A stretch of DNA of 64,000 bases from Sphingomonas sp. JC676 (GTDB lineage: Bacteria > Pseudomonadota > Alphaproteobacteria > Sphingomonadales > Sphingomonadaceae). The stretch lies in NCBI RefSeq assembly GCF_014489075.1, contig NZ_JACTGR010000002.1, forward strand, positions 1-64,000, in the 5' to 3' direction. The notes beneath the pieces are model-generated. The model saw only the letters and a list, made by a program, of their open reading frames with translations. It made no database searches and was not told the origin of the DNA. Made by a program: the position numbers and the translations under genes. This document shows, piece after piece, positions 53,374-63,135 of this stretch (position 1 is the first letter of the stretch; each line of letters begins with the position of its first letter).

Positions 53374-54992
53374 TCGGTCGCCGCGGCTTCCTCGCCGGCG
53401 CCGCCGCGCTCGCCGCCGCCTGCGCGGCGCGGGCCGCCAGCCCGATGGGCCAGGCGCGCGGGCCTGTGCAGGCCAGCTGGCCTTCGCTGATCGCCAATTT
53501 TCGCTATCCTGACTGGTTTCGCGACGCCAAGCTCGGGCTCTGGGCGCATTGGGGGCCGCAGTCGGTGCCCGAACAGGGCGACTGGTATGGCCGCTTTCTC
53601 TATATGCAGGGCCATCCGGACTATGCGCACCATCTGAAGAATTACGGTCATCCCGCCGACACCGGCATGATGGAGATCGTCAATCGCTGGACCGCCGAGC
53701 GCTGGGATCCCGAAGCGCTGATGCGCAGATATGTGAAGGCAGGCGCCAAGTATTTCATGACGCTCGCCAATCACCACGACAATTTCGACTGCTACGACAG
53801 CCGCTATCACGCCTGGAATGCGTTGCGCATCGGCCCGAAACGCGACGTGGTCGGCACGTGGGAAAAGATCGCGCGCCGCGCGGGCCTCAAGTTCGGCGTG
53901 TCCAATCATTCGGCGCATGCCTGGCACTGGTACCAGCCCGGCTATGGCTATGACCCGACCGGGCCGCGCAAGGGCGAGCGCTACGATGCGTTCAAGCTGA
54001 CCAAAGCCGATGGCCGCGGCAAATGGTGGGACGGCCTCGATCCCCAGGAGCTCTATACCGGCCGCCATATGGTCGTGCCCGACGGGATCGAGAGCATCGA
54101 GGCGATGAACAAATGGCACGACGCCAATGACGGCCAGTGGATGGAGCACGGCCCGCCCGACGACGCGCGCTACGTCCGGCAATGGCTGCTGCGTCAGACC
54201 GACCTGATCGCGAAGTACAAGCCCGATCTCTGCTATTTCGACGATTACGGCCTGCCCTTCGGCCCTGTCGGGCTCGAGGCGATAGCGGACTATTACAACC
54301 GCTCGATCGAATGGCACGGCAAGATCGATGTCGTGGTCACCGCCAAGAATTTGAAGGCGCACGAGCGCTTCGGCGTGGTCCAGGATGTCGAGCGCGGCTT
54401 CTCCGATCATCTCTGGGACGAGCCGTGGCAGACCGATACCTGCATCGGCGACTGGTTCTACAATGTCGCCCGACTTCGCGACCGCAGCTACAAGACCGCC
54501 GAGCAGGTGATCCAGCGGCTTGCCGATGTCGTCTCCAAGAACGGCAATCTGTTGCTCTCGATTCCCCAGCCTGGGGACGGTTCGATCGACGCGGAGGAAG
54601 AGAAGATCCTCGACGGCATGGCCGGCTGGATCGCGGTCCATGGCGAAGCGATTTTTGGCTCGCGGCCGTGGCGCATCTTCGGCGAAGGCCCGACGCGCCT
54701 CCAGGCCGGAATGCAGAACGAAGGCGCCGCCAAGCCCTTTCAGCCGGAAGATATCCGTTTCACCACCAACAAGGGGGCGCTCTACGCGCTGTTCCTCGCC
54801 CCGCCCTCCAAACCCATAACAGTGAAGGCTCTAGCCCATGGCGAATGGCGGGGCGAGATCGAGCGCGTCACCCTGCTCGGTGGCGGCCCGGTTCGGCACC
54901 GCCGGGACGCCGCCGGACTCCACCTCGATCTACCGCGAAGCGAAGGCTTCGTGCCGGTGGTGCGCATCGACGGACGAGGAATCTTCGCATGA
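53370..54992 (+). CDS. GH29 alpha-L-fucosidase with Tat-like signal
   Basis: 540 residues from a GTG overlapping the esterase stop. The N-terminus IGRRGFLAGAAALAAAC has a twin-arginine motif, so it is probably folded before export. GH29 features: FRDAKLGLWAHWGPQSVPEQ, YFMTLANHHDNFDCYDS, and the likely nucleophile Asp in DLCYFDDYGLPFG; VSKNGNLLLSIPQPGDG follows. It releases alpha-L-fucose with retention. Downstream by overlap is the fucose permease. Confidence 0.9.
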   Translation: MIGRRGFLAGAAALAAACAARAASPMGQARGPVQASWPSLIANFRYPDWFRDAKLGLWAHWGPQSVPEQGDWYGRFLYMQGHPDYAHHLKNYGHPADTGMMEIVNRWTAERWDPEALMRRYVKAGAKYFMTLANHHDNFDCYDSRYHAWNALRIGPKRDVVGTWEKIARRAGLKFGVSNHSAHAWHWYQPGYGYDPTGPRKGERYDAFKLTKADGRGKWWDGLDPQELYTGRHMVVPDGIESIEAMNKWHDANDGQWMEHGPPDDARYVRQWLLRQTDLIAKYKPDLCYFDDYGLPFGPVGLEAIADYYNRSIEWHGKIDVVVTAKNLKAHERFGVVQDVERGFSDHLWDEPWQTDTCIGDWFYNVARLRDRSYKTAEQVIQRLADVVSKNGNLLLSIPQPGDGSIDAEEEKILDGMAGWIAVHGEAIFGSRPWRIFGEGPTRLQAGMQNEGAAKPFQPEDIRFTTNKGALYALFLAPPSKPITVKALAHGEWRGEIERVTLLGGGPVRHRRDAAGLHLDLPRSEGFVPVVRIDGRGIFA

Positions 54993-56245
54993 GCGACACT
55001 GTCAGGAAATTGCTGCCGGTCGTGCTGATCGTCGCCCTCTTCTTCCTCTGGGGTCTCGCCAACAATCTCAACGACGTGCTGATCGCGCATTTCAAGAAGC
55101 TGTTCACGCTCAGCGATCTGCAGGCGGGGCTCGTCCAGTCGGCTTTCTATCTGGGCTATTTCTGCCTCGCGATTCCCGCCGCCTTGTTCATGCGTGCAAA
55201 GGGCTATCGCGCCGCGGTGCTGCTCGGCCTCGGGCTGTACGGCGCCGGCGCGCTGCTGTTCTGGCCGGCCGCGGGCGCGCAGAGCTATCCGTTTTTCCTG
55301 CTATCGCTATTCATTATCGCCAGTGGACTCGCCTTTCTCGAGACTTCCGCCAACCCGCTGATCGCGCGCCTTGGCACGCCGGAAAGCGCATCGCGCCGGC
55401 TCAATCTCGCCCAGGCATTCAATCCGCTCGGTTCGATCACCGGGGTGCTGATCGGAAGCCAGTTCATCCTTTCCGGGGTAACGCTCACCCCCGATCAAGT
55501 CGCCGGAATGACCCCCGCCGCGCTCGCCGCACACAACGCCGCTGAAGCCGCCGCCGTGCAGATGCCCTATCTGCTGATCGCGCTTGTCGTGCTCGGCTGG
55601 GCGCTGCTCATCCGCCTCACCCGCTTCCCCGCCATTGCCACCGAAAGCGATGTCGACGAGGGCGTCGGTGCGGTCGACGACTTCCGCGCGCTGCTCGGCA
55701 ATCGCCGGGTGATGCTCGGCGTGGTCGCGCAATTCTTCTATGTCGGCGCACAGGTCGGCGTATGGAGCTTCCTCATCCGCTATGCCCAGGTCGCCGCGCC
55801 CGGCACTGGCGAGCATCTCGCCGCCGGCTATCTGACGATTTCGCTGGTCGTGTTCATGATCGGCCGCTTCGCCGGCACCGCCCTGATGGGGCGGATCGCA
55901 CCTTTGCCGCTGCTCACGGGCTTTGCCGCGCTGGGCGCGATTCTGTGCATCCTGGCCGCGTTCATCGGCGGGATCCTCGGTATCTGGGCGTTGGTCGCCT
56001 CCAGCTTCTTCATGTCGATCATGTACCCGACGATCTTCGCGGAGTCGGTCCACGGTCTCGGCGCCCGCACCAAGTCCGCCTCCGCGCTGCTGGTGATGGC
56101 GATCATCGGCGGCGCCGTCGTCCCCGCGCTGATGGGCTGGGTGTCCGATCAGAGCGGATCGATTGTCTATGCCATGCTGGTGCCCGCCGCCTGTTTCACC
56201 GTGGTGATGGCATTCGGAGCCACCGCGAGAGCCGCACGCGCATGA
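54989..56245 (+). CDS. fucP: L-fucose:H+ symporter (FucP-type MFS permease)
   Basis: 418 residues from an ATG overlapping the GH29 stop (ATGA), about 12 membrane segments. The first helix FFLWGLANNLNDVLIAHFKK and QSAFYLGYFCLAIPAALFMRAKGYR are the FucP/GluP signature, as are SANPLIARLG and QAFNPLGSITGVLIG. It imports L-fucose or a related monosaccharide across the inner membrane. Position between the fucosidase and the lactonase supports L-fucose. Confidence 0.9.
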   Translation: MSDTVRKLLPVVLIVALFFLWGLANNLNDVLIAHFKKLFTLSDLQAGLVQSAFYLGYFCLAIPAALFMRAKGYRAAVLLGLGLYGAGALLFWPAAGAQSYPFFLLSLFIIASGLAFLETSANPLIARLGTPESASRRLNLAQAFNPLGSITGVLIGSQFILSGVTLTPDQVAGMTPAALAAHNAAEAAAVQMPYLLIALVVLGWALLIRLTRFPAIATESDVDEGVGAVDDFRALLGNRRVMLGVVAQFFYVGAQVGVWSFLIRYAQVAAPGTGEHLAAGYLTISLVVFMIGRFAGTALMGRIAPLPLLTGFAALGAILCILAAFIGGILGIWALVASSFFMSIMYPTIFAESVHGLGARTKSASALLVMAIIGGAVVPALMGWVSDQSGSIVYAMLVPAACFTVVMAFGATARAARA

Positions 56246-57069
56246 TCGACGCGCACGTCCATCTCTGGCGGATCGGGCAGAATGGCTGCACCTGGCCCAC
56301 CCCCGACCTCGCGCCGATCTACCGCGATGTCGAACTTGCCGAACTCCGACAAGTGACCACCGCCGCCGGCATGCAGGGCGTGATCCTGGTCCAGAGCCAG
56401 GAGGATGTCACCGACACACGCTGGCTGCTGCAATTGGCGGCCGATCCGCTCGTCATGGGTGTCATCGGTTGGGTCGACCTGGCGGCGCCCGACGCCGATG
56501 CCCAGATCCGCACGCTGGCATCAGACCCGATGCTGCGCGGCCTGCGCCCAATGCTCCAGGACCAGCGCCCGGACTGGTGCGATCCCAGGCACGGCCTGGC
56601 ACTGCGCGCGATGGCCGAACTCGGTCTGGTCTTCGACGCACTGATCCGCCCGCAACATCTCGCGACCCTCGAGCGCGTGGCAAGTCATCGCCCAAACCTT
56701 CGGATCGTCATCGATCACGCCGCAAAGCCCGACATGACCAACCGCGCCGGATGGGAAGATGCGATGGCATCGATCGCGCGCAACCCCAACATCGCCTGCA
56801 AGTTGTCCGGCCTGTTGACCGAACTCCGCCCCGGTCGGGGGAACGAGGCGATCGAACCGATATTCGCGCATCTGTGGCGCTGCTTCGGTCCGGGCCGGCT
56901 GATCTGGGGCAGCGACTGGCCCGTTCTGACGCTCGCCACCGATTACGCCGGTTGGCTCGATCGCGCGCGCGCGATGGTCCCGCCGAAACATCACGACGCC
57001 GTGTTCGGCGGCAACGCCCGGCGCGTCTACGGCCTCGCCCGGGCCGAGCCACTTCGCGCCCGCGCATGA
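56242..57069 (+). CDS. Amidohydrolase, probable L-fucono-lactonase
   Basis: 275 residues from an ATG overlapping the fucP stop (ATGA). Amidohydrolase-superfamily COG3618 type: metal-binding HxH in MIDAHVHLWR, a His in RIVIDHAAKP and the Asp in LIWGSDWPVLTL. Characterised relatives hydrolyse L-fucono-1,4- or 1,5-lactone and L-rhamnono-lactone. It supplies the step between the dehydrogenase and fucD. GH31 follows by 16 bases. Confidence 0.88.
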   Translation: MIDAHVHLWRIGQNGCTWPTPDLAPIYRDVELAELRQVTTAAGMQGVILVQSQEDVTDTRWLLQLAADPLVMGVIGWVDLAAPDADAQIRTLASDPMLRGLRPMLQDQRPDWCDPRHGLALRAMAELGLVFDALIRPQHLATLERVASHRPNLRIVIDHAAKPDMTNRAGWEDAMASIARNPNIACKLSGLLTELRPGRGNEAIEPIFAHLWRCFGPGRLIWGSDWPVLTLATDYAGWLDRARAMVPPKHHDAVFGGNARRVYGLARAEPLRARA

Positions 57070-57085
57070 AAAAGGAAGACGCACG

Positions 57086-59443
57086 ATGACCCACGCCCCC
57101 GCCTCCATCTGGCGCCGCGCGATCCTCGCCGCCGGCGTCGCGTTCGCCCCGCTCGCCGCGGCCGCGCAGCCTATGGCGACCGTCGACCGCCACGGCAGCC
57201 AGGTCGCGATCGAACCCTACGCGCCCAACATCGTGCGCGTCACCATTGCGCTGGACCGTGCGCTTTCGGACGCTGCCCCCGGCTACGGCATTACCGGCAA
57301 AGCGGACCCCGAGGGCTGGACTCACCGCGTCGACGCGACCGGCGATGTCTTCGCCTCCCCGGCCCTGTCGCTTACCGTCAACGCGCAGCCCTGGCCCAAG
57401 GCGCCGAGCCAGATGGAGCGCTATTTCGTGCCATCGCTGCCGCCGGTGTCGATCGCGATCAGCGCCGCCGACGGGCGCGAGCTCGCCCGGATGAATGGGT
57501 GGGAGCTCGCGCCGCACACCGTCAACGGCGAGAAGACGTTTAAGGTCGGCGCCAGCTTCGCCGCGCCTACCGACGAGCATTATTACGGGCTCGGCCAGAA
57601 CCAGGAGAGCACCGGGTCGCTCGATCTGCGCGGCCGCACGATCGACTGCCGTCACAATTACGATGCACCTGCGGGCGAGACCGTGTGCATTCCGTTCCTG
57701 ATCACCAACAAAGGTTACGCGATCGTCTGGGACAACCCTTCCGCCACCACCGTCTCGCCCGGCCTACACGGCAGTACGCACTGGCAGTCCGAGGTCGGCG
57801 AGCGCGTCTCCTTCTTCGTCATCGCCGGCGCCACCACCGACGAGATCTATGCGGGCTATGCCCGCCTGACCGGCGACACGCCGCTGCCGCCCAAGGCCGC
57901 GTTCGGCCTGATCCAGAGCAAGGCGCGCTACGAGAGCCAGAAGGAACTGCTCGGCATCGCCGAGGGCTATCGCAGCCGCGGCTACCCGCTCGACGTGATG
58001 GTGCTCGACTGGTTCTATTGGACGCGGATGGGCCAGCTCGACATCGATCGGACCTATTTTCCCGACCCTGCCGCGATGAACAAGCAGCTCCACGATCAGG
58101 GCATGCACAGCATCATCAGCGTCTGGCCACGCTTCGAGCGGGAGTCGCGCTATTTCAACATGCTGAGCGCCAAGGGCTGGCTGCTGAAGGACAAGGACGG
58201 CAGCACGGTAGACGGCCTGCCCGTCCGCTCGGACCGCGCCGGGGCGCTGCTCGACAGCACCAATCCGGAAGCGCGCGAGTGGTTCTGGGGGAAGATCCGC
58301 GACAATATCGCCAGCCAGGGCTTCGACTGGTTCTGGCTCGACGAGACCGAGCCCGATCTGGTCCCCGACGGCAATTTCTATTCGATCGGATCGGGCGACC
58401 GCTATCACAACCTCTACCCGCTCGTGCACATCAGCAGCGTCGCCGAAGGATCCGCGAAAGATCGCCCGAACTTCCGCAACCTGATCCTTGCGCGCGCCGC
58501 CTATCTCGGCACGCAGCATAATGGCGGACTCTTCTGGTCGTCGGATGTCCAGGGAAGCTGGGAAGCGCTGCGGCGCCAGGTTCCGACCGGGCTCAACTTC
58601 ACCGCCAGCGGTCATGCCTATTGGAGCAGCGATACCGGCGGCTGGCAGTGGCCGAACGGCCCCAAGGCCGAGCGCCCGGTGCTGCTCGATCCCGCCGGCG
58701 CCACCGCGATGAGCCCGAGCTACACCGACTATCCCGAGCTCTTTACCCGCTGGTTCGCCTACAACACATTCACGCCGACGCTGCGCATCCACGGCCAGCG
58801 TCCGGCGACCGCGATCTGGGAATATGGTGCCGCGGCGGAGCCGATCCTCGCGAAGTTCCTGAAGCTCCGCTACGCGCTGATTCCCTATCTCTATTCGCTC
58901 GGCTACAAGACCTATGAGACCGGCGCGCCGTTCATGCGCGGGCTGTTCATGGATTTCCCGGACGACCCCAATGTCGCGAACCTGGGCGACGAATATATGT
59001 TTGGCCCCGCTTTCCTCGTCGCGCCGGTCACCGAACAGGGCCAGACATCGCGGCGGGTCTACCTCCCAGCCGGTACCGATTGGTACGACTATTGGACCGA
59101 GGAGAAACTCGCCGGCGGCCAATGGGTCGCCGCCGCCGCGCCGATCGACCGCATCCCGCTCTATGTCCGCGCCGGTTCGATCGTGCCGATGGGTGTTCAG
59201 GTACCCAACACTTCGGCGCGCCAGTCGCTCGAGGGGATCCGCGTCTATCCCGGACGCGACGCGACCTTCACGCTCTACGACGATGACGGCGTGACCAATG
59301 CCTATCGCAAGGGTGCGGGCACCCGCACGACGCTGCGCTGGGACGACAAAACGGGCCGCCTCACGGCGTCGGGCAAGCTGCCGACCGGGCAGGAATTGCA
59401 GCCGCTGGTGCGGGTCGCGGGGCCGGCAAGGTCAGCGAAATAG
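57086..59443 (+). CDS. GH31 alpha-glycosidase (alpha-xylosidase or alpha-glucosidase), secreted
   Basis: 785 residues, signal peptide ending near AAAAQP. N-terminal beta-sandwich, then the barrel with KAAFGLIQSKARYESQKELL, VLDWFYWTRMGQLDID and the nucleophile Asp in WFWLDETEPDLV. WxDxTEPD-type motifs are, from memory, frequent in the xyloglucan-active alpha-xylosidase branch rather than the YicI branch (KTDFGE). The C-terminal domains include a late-sandwich region. As the last gene of the fucosidase operon it probably removes alpha-xylosyl from the ends of oligosaccharides. An alpha-glucosidase cannot be excluded. Confidence 0.88.
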   Translation: MTHAPASIWRRAILAAGVAFAPLAAAAQPMATVDRHGSQVAIEPYAPNIVRVTIALDRALSDAAPGYGITGKADPEGWTHRVDATGDVFASPALSLTVNAQPWPKAPSQMERYFVPSLPPVSIAISAADGRELARMNGWELAPHTVNGEKTFKVGASFAAPTDEHYYGLGQNQESTGSLDLRGRTIDCRHNYDAPAGETVCIPFLITNKGYAIVWDNPSATTVSPGLHGSTHWQSEVGERVSFFVIAGATTDEIYAGYARLTGDTPLPPKAAFGLIQSKARYESQKELLGIAEGYRSRGYPLDVMVLDWFYWTRMGQLDIDRTYFPDPAAMNKQLHDQGMHSIISVWPRFERESRYFNMLSAKGWLLKDKDGSTVDGLPVRSDRAGALLDSTNPEAREWFWGKIRDNIASQGFDWFWLDETEPDLVPDGNFYSIGSGDRYHNLYPLVHISSVAEGSAKDRPNFRNLILARAAYLGTQHNGGLFWSSDVQGSWEALRRQVPTGLNFTASGHAYWSSDTGGWQWPNGPKAERPVLLDPAGATAMSPSYTDYPELFTRWFAYNTFTPTLRIHGQRPATAIWEYGAAAEPILAKFLKLRYALIPYLYSLGYKTYETGAPFMRGLFMDFPDDPNVANLGDEYMFGPAFLVAPVTEQGQTSRRVYLPAGTDWYDYWTEEKLAGGQWVAAAAPIDRIPLYVRAGSIVPMGVQVPNTSARQSLEGIRVYPGRDATFTLYDDDGVTNAYRKGAGTRTTLRWDDKTGRLTASGKLPTGQELQPLVRVAGPARSAK

Positions 59444-59512
59444 ACCCAAGTCCAAGGAACGGCGGGGGCGCCGGCGAAAGTCCAGCGCGCCCCGCAAATC
59501 CACTGTCGCGGA

Positions 59513-60289
59513 TCAGGCGAAGATCGCCTCGAGATCCGCCGGCGCCACGCCTTCCTTCACATTGCGCAATTCGACATAGATCGACGACTGCGCCGTCACC
59601 ATCACCATACTGGCCAGTGCGCCGATAACACCGCCCAGCAGTGCCGTCGCCAGCACCGAGCCGGTGGCGGCAAGCGCCGCGACCGTCACCATGCCCGCGG
59701 GAATGCTGAGCAGCCACAAGGCGATCACGATCACCAGCATCGTCAGGAAGATTCTCCAGCGCGCGCCGCGGGTCAGCTCGAGGCTGCGCCCGAACGCTTC
59801 GAACACGCCAACCTTCTCCTGAACATAGACCGGCACCACCACCGACCAGCACAGCCACAGGATAATGCCAGGCACGATCAGGAACAGTATGGCGAGGAAG
59901 ACACCGAACGCGAGCAGAAAGCCGATCGCGATCATCGGCAGAATCATCGTCAGGCCCACGGTCAGGCACTGTGCGAAGTTCGGCTTTTCGCCCGAAAGAT
60001 GGGTCACCGTGGCGCGGGTGAGCGCCGCCTGCAGCACTGCCCCGCTGACCACGCTGACCAGCCAGCCGGCGAAGATCGGGGCCAGATAGGCGCCCGTGAA
60101 AACCGTACTGGGCTCGGGCTGCCCGCCCATCGGCAGGTTCGTCACCTGCCACCAATTGATCGCGAAAGCGGGCAGACCCGACAGGATCAGCGCAAGCCCG
60201 ATGAACAGCAGCGCGTTCGAACCGATCGTCTCGAAGGTACGCGAAATGACGCTACCTACCTCGAACCGCGCTTCCCCAAATTCAGCCAT
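59513..60289 (-). CDS. Integral membrane protein, divergent from the MoxR operon
   Basis: 258 residues from the ATG at 60289 (GGGGGAA upstream), preferred over a longer frame whose extra N-terminus is polar. Six or so membrane segments, e.g. NALLFIGLALILSGLPAFAI, FLLAFGVFLAILFLIVPGIILWLCWS and LVIVIALWLLSIPAGMVTVAAL. VVVPVYVQEKVGVFEAFGRSLELTRGARWRIFLTML matches the glycerophosphoryl-diester-phosphodiesterase membrane domain / DUF975-like proteins. Function unknown. Confidence 0.8.
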   Translation of the reverse strand: MAEFGEARFEVGSVISRTFETIGSNALLFIGLALILSGLPAFAINWWQVTNLPMGGQPEPSTVFTGAYLAPIFAGWLVSVVSGAVLQAALTRATVTHLSGEKPNFAQCLTVGLTMILPMIAIGFLLAFGVFLAILFLIVPGIILWLCWSVVVPVYVQEKVGVFEAFGRSLELTRGARWRIFLTMLVIVIALWLLSIPAGMVTVAALAATGSVLATALLGGVIGALASMVMVTAQSSIYVELRNVKEGVAPADLEAIFA

Positions 60290-60441
60290 CGATATTCCCC
60301 CCGAATTCGGCGGTATCCGCCGCAAGAACCGAAACTGAAACGAAAACATGGTGCAAGTCCAGCCCTGCCGCTTTTCATGGCGCGGGCAATCGGTTAGCGT
60401 CCCCGTTCGTGGGGGCTATCAATGCGACTGAAGGAAAGGCC

Positions 60442-61041
60442 GTGACAGAATCGGTCGCGGCGGCGCATGCGCATCTGCGCGCGCGCACCGATATCCAGTT
60501 CGATCTACCGCCAACCAAGCCTCCCGAGATCCCGCCCTGGCTGCGCTGGCTCGGCAAGGCGCTGGAGCCGATCGCCCCTTATGCCGGCTGGATCTTCTGG
60601 ACGATGGTAATCCTTGGCGCGGCGATCATCCTGTGGCTGATCGTGAGCAGCCTGATCCGGAATCGCCGCCAGGGCGACGCGGAGGCGACAGCCGAGCAGG
60701 AAGTCGTCGCCTGGCGCCCCGAAGAGAAGGTCGCCCGCGCCTTGCTCGCCGAGGCGGATGCGATGGCGGCTGCCGGCCGCTACGAGGAAGCCGCGCGCCT
60801 GCTCCTGCACCGTAGCCTGGAGGATATCGCCCGCAACCGTCCGCGCCTGTTGCGTCCCGCGCTCACCAGCCGCGAGATCGGCCTCGCAGCCGGGCTGCCG
60901 CAAATCGTCCGCAACGCCTTTATAGCAATGGCGGCACCGGTGGAGCGCAGCCTGTTCGGTGGCAAGGACCTCCGGCGCAGCGATTGGGAGGAAGCCCGCT
61001 CCGCTTATGGCGCCTTCGCGCTTCCGGGCTCCTGGAAATGA
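60442..61041 (+). CDS. DUF4129-domain membrane protein
   Basis: 199 residues from a GTG at 60442, with AAGGAAAGG upstream; a GTG 33 bases earlier lacks one. One membrane segment (AGWIFWTMVILGAAIILWLIVSSLI) is followed by a cytoplasmic DUF4129 domain (ARALLAEADAMAAAGRYEEAARLLLHRSLEDI and LTSREIGLAA), with similarity to the C-terminal part of transglutaminase-type proteins. First gene of a DUF4129-DUF4350-MoxR-DUF58 operon. It overlaps the next gene (ATGA). Confidence 0.85.
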   Translation: MTESVAAAHAHLRARTDIQFDLPPTKPPEIPPWLRWLGKALEPIAPYAGWIFWTMVILGAAIILWLIVSSLIRNRRQGDAEATAEQEVVAWRPEEKVARALLAEADAMAAAGRYEEAARLLLHRSLEDIARNRPRLLRPALTSREIGLAAGLPQIVRNAFIAMAAPVERSLFGGKDLRRSDWEEARSAYGAFALPGSWK

Positions 61042-62192
61042 GCGCCACGCAAACCTCCCCCACGCCGTTCGCAGCGCGCACCATATTCGTTCTGATCGCG
61101 CTCTCGGTCGTCGGCTTCCTGTCCTATCTGCTGCTGTCGGCCTATGCCGACGAGCTTCGTCCGGCGCAGAATGGCGGCACCCACGCGCTGTCCAATTCGG
61201 CGGTCGGCTTCGCCGGCCTGGCCGATCTGATCAAGCGCACCCATGGCGATGTGCGCCTCGTCCGCCGCGAGGCCGATCTTGCCAACGACACGCTGCTGGT
61301 ACTGACCCCCGACGCGAGCACCGATCCGGCAGCGGTGAAACGGATCCTGGATCGCCGCCAGGACCTGCCGACCATGGTGATCCTCCCCAAATGGATCGTC
61401 ACGCCGCTCCCCGCCAAGGCCAATTGGGTGCGTTCGACGGGTACGCTGCCCACATTCATCGCGGCGATGCCGGTCTCAAGCGTCGGCAAGGTAGAGATCC
61501 GCGACGCTCCGCATGGAAAATTCCGCACGGTTTCGGGCCCGACGCTGGAAGCAGCGTTCGAAGCTCCCGATGGCAGCGCACTCGTCGCCTATGTCGGCGA
61601 CAGCGTGACCACGATCGTCGCCGACCCCGATCTGTTCAACAATCAGGGGCTCGCCACGGTCGAGGGCGCCGAGCGGGCGATGCGTATTCTCTCCCAGTTC
61701 GCCGCGCCCGACAGTCCGGTCGCTTTCGACCTGACGCTGCACGGCTTCGGCCGCAATCCGAACCTGCTCAAGCTTGCGTTCGAGGCGCCGTTCCTTCCGC
61801 TCACGCTCTGCGTTTTGCTCGCCGCCTTGCTCGCCGGGTGGCACGCGATGCTGCGTTTCGGCCCCGCGGCGCTGCCCGATCGGGGCGTGGCGTTCGGCAA
61901 GCGCGCGCTGGCGGAAAACGGCGCCGCACTGCTGCGCCTCGCGCGCCGCCGCCACCGCACCGGCGAGCGGTACGCGACACTGGTTCGCGAAGCCGTCGCC
62001 ACCAGCACCGGCGCGCCGCCCGGGCTCACCGGCGACGCGCTCGACCGCTATCTCGACAGGCTCGACCGCGAAGGCGAACCCTTTTTGAGCATCACCGCGC
62101 GCGCCGCGAATGCTCGCGACACCCGTGGTCTGCTCGCCGCAGCCCGCGACCTCTATCATTGGAAAAGGACCGTCACGCGTGAAAATCGATGA
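61038..62192 (+). CDS. DUF4350-domain membrane protein
   Basis: 384 residues. N-terminal membrane helix ([19 protein letters not shown]), a periplasmic DUF4350 domain ([34 protein letters not shown]) and a second helix at about 250-270 ([20 protein letters not shown]), then a cytoplasmic tail. It is always found with MoxR and DUF58 partners. Its start overlaps the DUF4129 stop and its end overlaps the MoxR start by about 14 bases. Proposed role: membrane scaffold of a MoxR/von Willebrand-type chaperone system. Confidence 0.85.
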   Translation: MSATQTSPTPFAARTIFVLIALSVVGFLSYLLLSAYADELRPAQNGGTHALSNSAVGFAGLADLIKRTHGDVRLVRREADLANDTLLVLTPDASTDPAAVKRILDRRQDLPTMVILPKWIVTPLPAKANWVRSTGTLPTFIAAMPVSSVGKVEIRDAPHGKFRTVSGPTLEAAFEAPDGSALVAYVGDSVTTIVADPDLFNNQGLATVEGAERAMRILSQFAAPDSPVAFDLTLHGFGRNPNLLKLAFEAPFLPLTLCVLLAALLAGWHAMLRFGPAALPDRGVAFGKRALAENGAALLRLARRRHRTGERYATLVREAVATSTGAPPGLTGDALDRYLDRLDREGEPFLSITARAANARDTRGLLAAARDLYHWKRTVTRENR

Positions 62193-63135
62193 AGTAAAGA
62201 CGCTCGGCGACGCGATCCGCGGCGAAGTGGGCAAGGCGGTGGTGGGGCTGGACGACGCGGTCGAGCTGATGCTCGTCGCGTTGTTCGCCTCGGGCCATAT
62301 CCTCCTCGAAGGACCGCCCGGCACCGCCAAGACCTTTCTGGCCCAGTGCTTCGCCCGCGCCGCCGGGCTCGATTACGGCCGCATCCAGTTCACGCCGGAT
62401 CTACTGCCTGGCGACATTCTCGGCTCGAACCTCTTCAACTTCCAGACCTCCGCCTTCACCCTCACCCGCGGCCCGATCTTCACCGAGTTGCTGCTCGCCG
62501 ACGAGATCAATCGCACGCCGCCCAAGACCCAGGCCGCCCTGCTCGAGGCGATGCAGGAGCGCACCGTCACGATCGACGGCGTCGATCACCAGCTGAGCGA
62601 CCGCTTCATGGTCGTCGCCACGCAGAATCCGATCGAAAACCAGGGCGTCTATCCGCTGCCCGAGGCGCAGCTCGATCGCTTCCTGTTCAAGTACGAGGTC
62701 GGCTACCCTTCCGCTGACGAGGAACGCAAGATCGTCACCGCGATGGGTAATCGCTTCGGCATGCCGCGGCCCGAGGAATGGGGCGTCACGCGCGTCGCCG
62801 ACGCCACCACGATCCGCGCCGCCGCCGATGCCGTTTCCGCCAATCGCCTGGCCGACGAAGTCACCGACTATGTCGTCCGCCTGGTCCGCGCCACCCGCAG
62901 CACGGGCGACCTCCAAATCGGCGCCTCGCCCCGCGCTGGCGCGACGCTCGCGGCCGCTGCACGTGCGCGCGCCGCGCTCGACGGACGTGATTTCGTGCTG
63001 CCCGACGACGTGAAGCAGCTGGCGCCCGCGGCGCTTCGCCACCGCGTCATCCTCTCCCCTGCCGCCGAGATCGACGGCCGCTCGGTCGACGCCGTGATCG
63101 GCGCGCTGATCGAGCAAGTGGAGGCGCCGCGTTGA
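62179..63135 (+). CDS. MoxR-family AAA+ ATPase
   Basis: 318 residues from a GTG at 62179 (AAAAGGA upstream), inside the end of the previous gene; the longer ATG frame would start within it. Walker A in [20 protein letters not shown], Walker B in [25 protein letters not shown], sensor 1 in [24 protein letters not shown]. MoxR ATPases assist maturation of metalloproteins or envelope complexes with DUF58/VWA partners. The stop overlaps the TTG start of DUF58. Confidence 0.92.
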   Translation: MKIDEVKTLGDAIRGEVGKAVVGLDDAVELMLVALFASGHILLEGPPGTAKTFLAQCFARAAGLDYGRIQFTPDLLPGDILGSNLFNFQTSAFTLTRGPIFTELLLADEINRTPPKTQAALLEAMQERTVTIDGVDHQLSDRFMVVATQNPIENQGVYPLPEAQLDRFLFKYEVGYPSADEERKIVTAMGNRFGMPRPEEWGVTRVADATTIRAAADAVSANRLADEVTDYVVRLVRATRSTGDLQIGASPRAGATLAAAARARAALDGRDFVLPDDVKQLAPAALRHRVILSPAAEIDGRSVDAVIGALIEQVEAPR

